Below are positions 6,882 to 7,276 of a DNA stretch of 7,276 nt, piece by piece. Source of the stretch: an uncultured Clostridia bacterium (lineage in GTDB: Bacteria; Bacillota; Clostridia; TANB77; CAG-508); NCBI GenBank assembly GCA_947584125.1, contig CANPWI010000071.1:1-7276 (forward strand), written 5' to 3'. Both the position numbers and the translations under genes were made by a program. Numbering within the stretch: the first letter of the stretch is position 1; each line of letters opens with the position of its first letter. The notes below the pieces were generated by a model. The model was not told where the DNA came from, ran no database searches, and saw nothing but the letters and a program-made list of their open reading frames with translations.

Positions 6882-7276
6882 TTATTTTAATAAACTCATA
6901 ATATTTTTATTATAAATTTTTTCCTTTACATCTTCATCTACTGGAAGTTCATTTATTGCATCTTCTATTTCTTTTGTTGCTCCTGCAGGCATAATTCCAA
7001 GTGGTGCATCTGTACCATATAAAACCTTATCCTCTCCGAAATAAGACAATGCAAGTTCTAAGCCTAACGTATTTCCAAGTATAGCTGTATCTACATAGAA
7101 TTTTTTAAAATCTTCTGCTTGTTCTTTTGGTAGTATATTATCTACTCTACCTGCAAAAAATGGTATCATTGCTCCTGCATGATGTATTATAATTTTTACA
7201 TTAGGAAAATCTTTAAAAATATTTGCCTGAACTATTTGCATCATTGCTTGTGATAATTCATATTCCCAACTAAATA
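6882..7276 (-). CDS. Amidohydrolase-2 family (ACMSD-like) protein, C-terminal part
   Basis: The frame is open to the right edge, so the start and N-terminal half are missing; 130 residues are visible. An internal ATG at 7244 is in frame, but the residues before it (FSWEYELSQA) continue the family pattern, so it is not the start. The visible part is the back half of a metal-dependent TIM barrel: HHAGAMIPFFAGRVD (fragment residues 31-45) with a probable metal-linked His, FYVDTA (about 59-64), and YGTDAPLG (about 86-93), whose Asp is the conserved active-site residue in this family. It ends with YNKNIMSLL, the usual terminal helix. Relatives hydrolyse or decarboxylate small acids such as aminocarboxymuconate semialdehyde or resorcylate. 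The substrate here cannot be told. It precedes the DUF362 gene in a likely operon. Confidence 0.85.
   Translation of the reverse strand, partial: FSWEYELSQAMMQIVQANIFKDFPNVKIIIHHAGAMIPFFAGRVDNILPKEQAEDFKKFYVDTAILGNTLGLELALSYFGEDKVLYGTDAPLGIMPAGATKEIEDAINELPVDEDVKEKIYNKNIMSLLK

Noticed and set aside
7242..7244. ATG 7244 as the start of the amidohydrolase
   Set aside because: The frame continues to the window edge with residues matching the family, and no ribosome binding site precedes this ATG.

Overview
The window is very A+T-rich, every complete gene stops in TAA, and the Shine-Dalgarno sequences are strong (AAGGAGG, GGAGGTGAT). Together with the protein types this points to a low-GC Gram-positive bacterium, most likely a member of the Clostridia. 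The species cannot be told from the sequence. Every gene lies on the minus strand, so transcription runs from high to low coordinates. The standard genetic code fits all frames.

Region 1 (7276 to 5971): the 3' part of an amidohydrolase-2 (ACMSD-like) gene, cut by the window edge, followed 23 bases later by a DUF362 protein. The two look co-transcribed from a promoter outside the window. A weak hairpin at 5918-5945 probably ends this unit.

Region 2 (5970 to 5615): about 350 bases with no convincing gene. It holds two good sigma-A-type promoter matches directed at rho, a purine-rich leader, and a few tiny ORFs.

Region 3 (5614 to 564): a compact run rho - priA - def - fmt with gaps of 36, 17 and 15 bases, each gene having its own ribosome binding site. 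The products are the transcription terminator Rho, the replication-restart helicase PriA, peptide deformylase and methionyl-tRNA formyltransferase. Def and Fmt are the two ends of the N-formyl-methionine cycle: Fmt formylates the initiator tRNA and Def removes the formyl group from new proteins. A strong GC-rich hairpin at 564-583 closes the operon. priA-def-fmt is a familiar Firmicute cluster; rho at its head is less familiar to me.

Region 4 (563 to 1): a promoter and a leader with an unusually complete second Shine-Dalgarno sequence, followed by the 5' part of a gene for a membrane-anchored extracellular protein with an InlB B-type repeat and perhaps the start of a Big_2-like domain. It runs off the left edge.

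Most of the window is ordinary housekeeping DNA. I found no mobile element, CRISPR array, rRNA or tRNA, and no clear undescribed system. The points worth a second look are the two leaders (upstream of rho and of the InlB-like gene), the rho-priA-def-fmt linkage, and the amidohydrolase/DUF362 pair.
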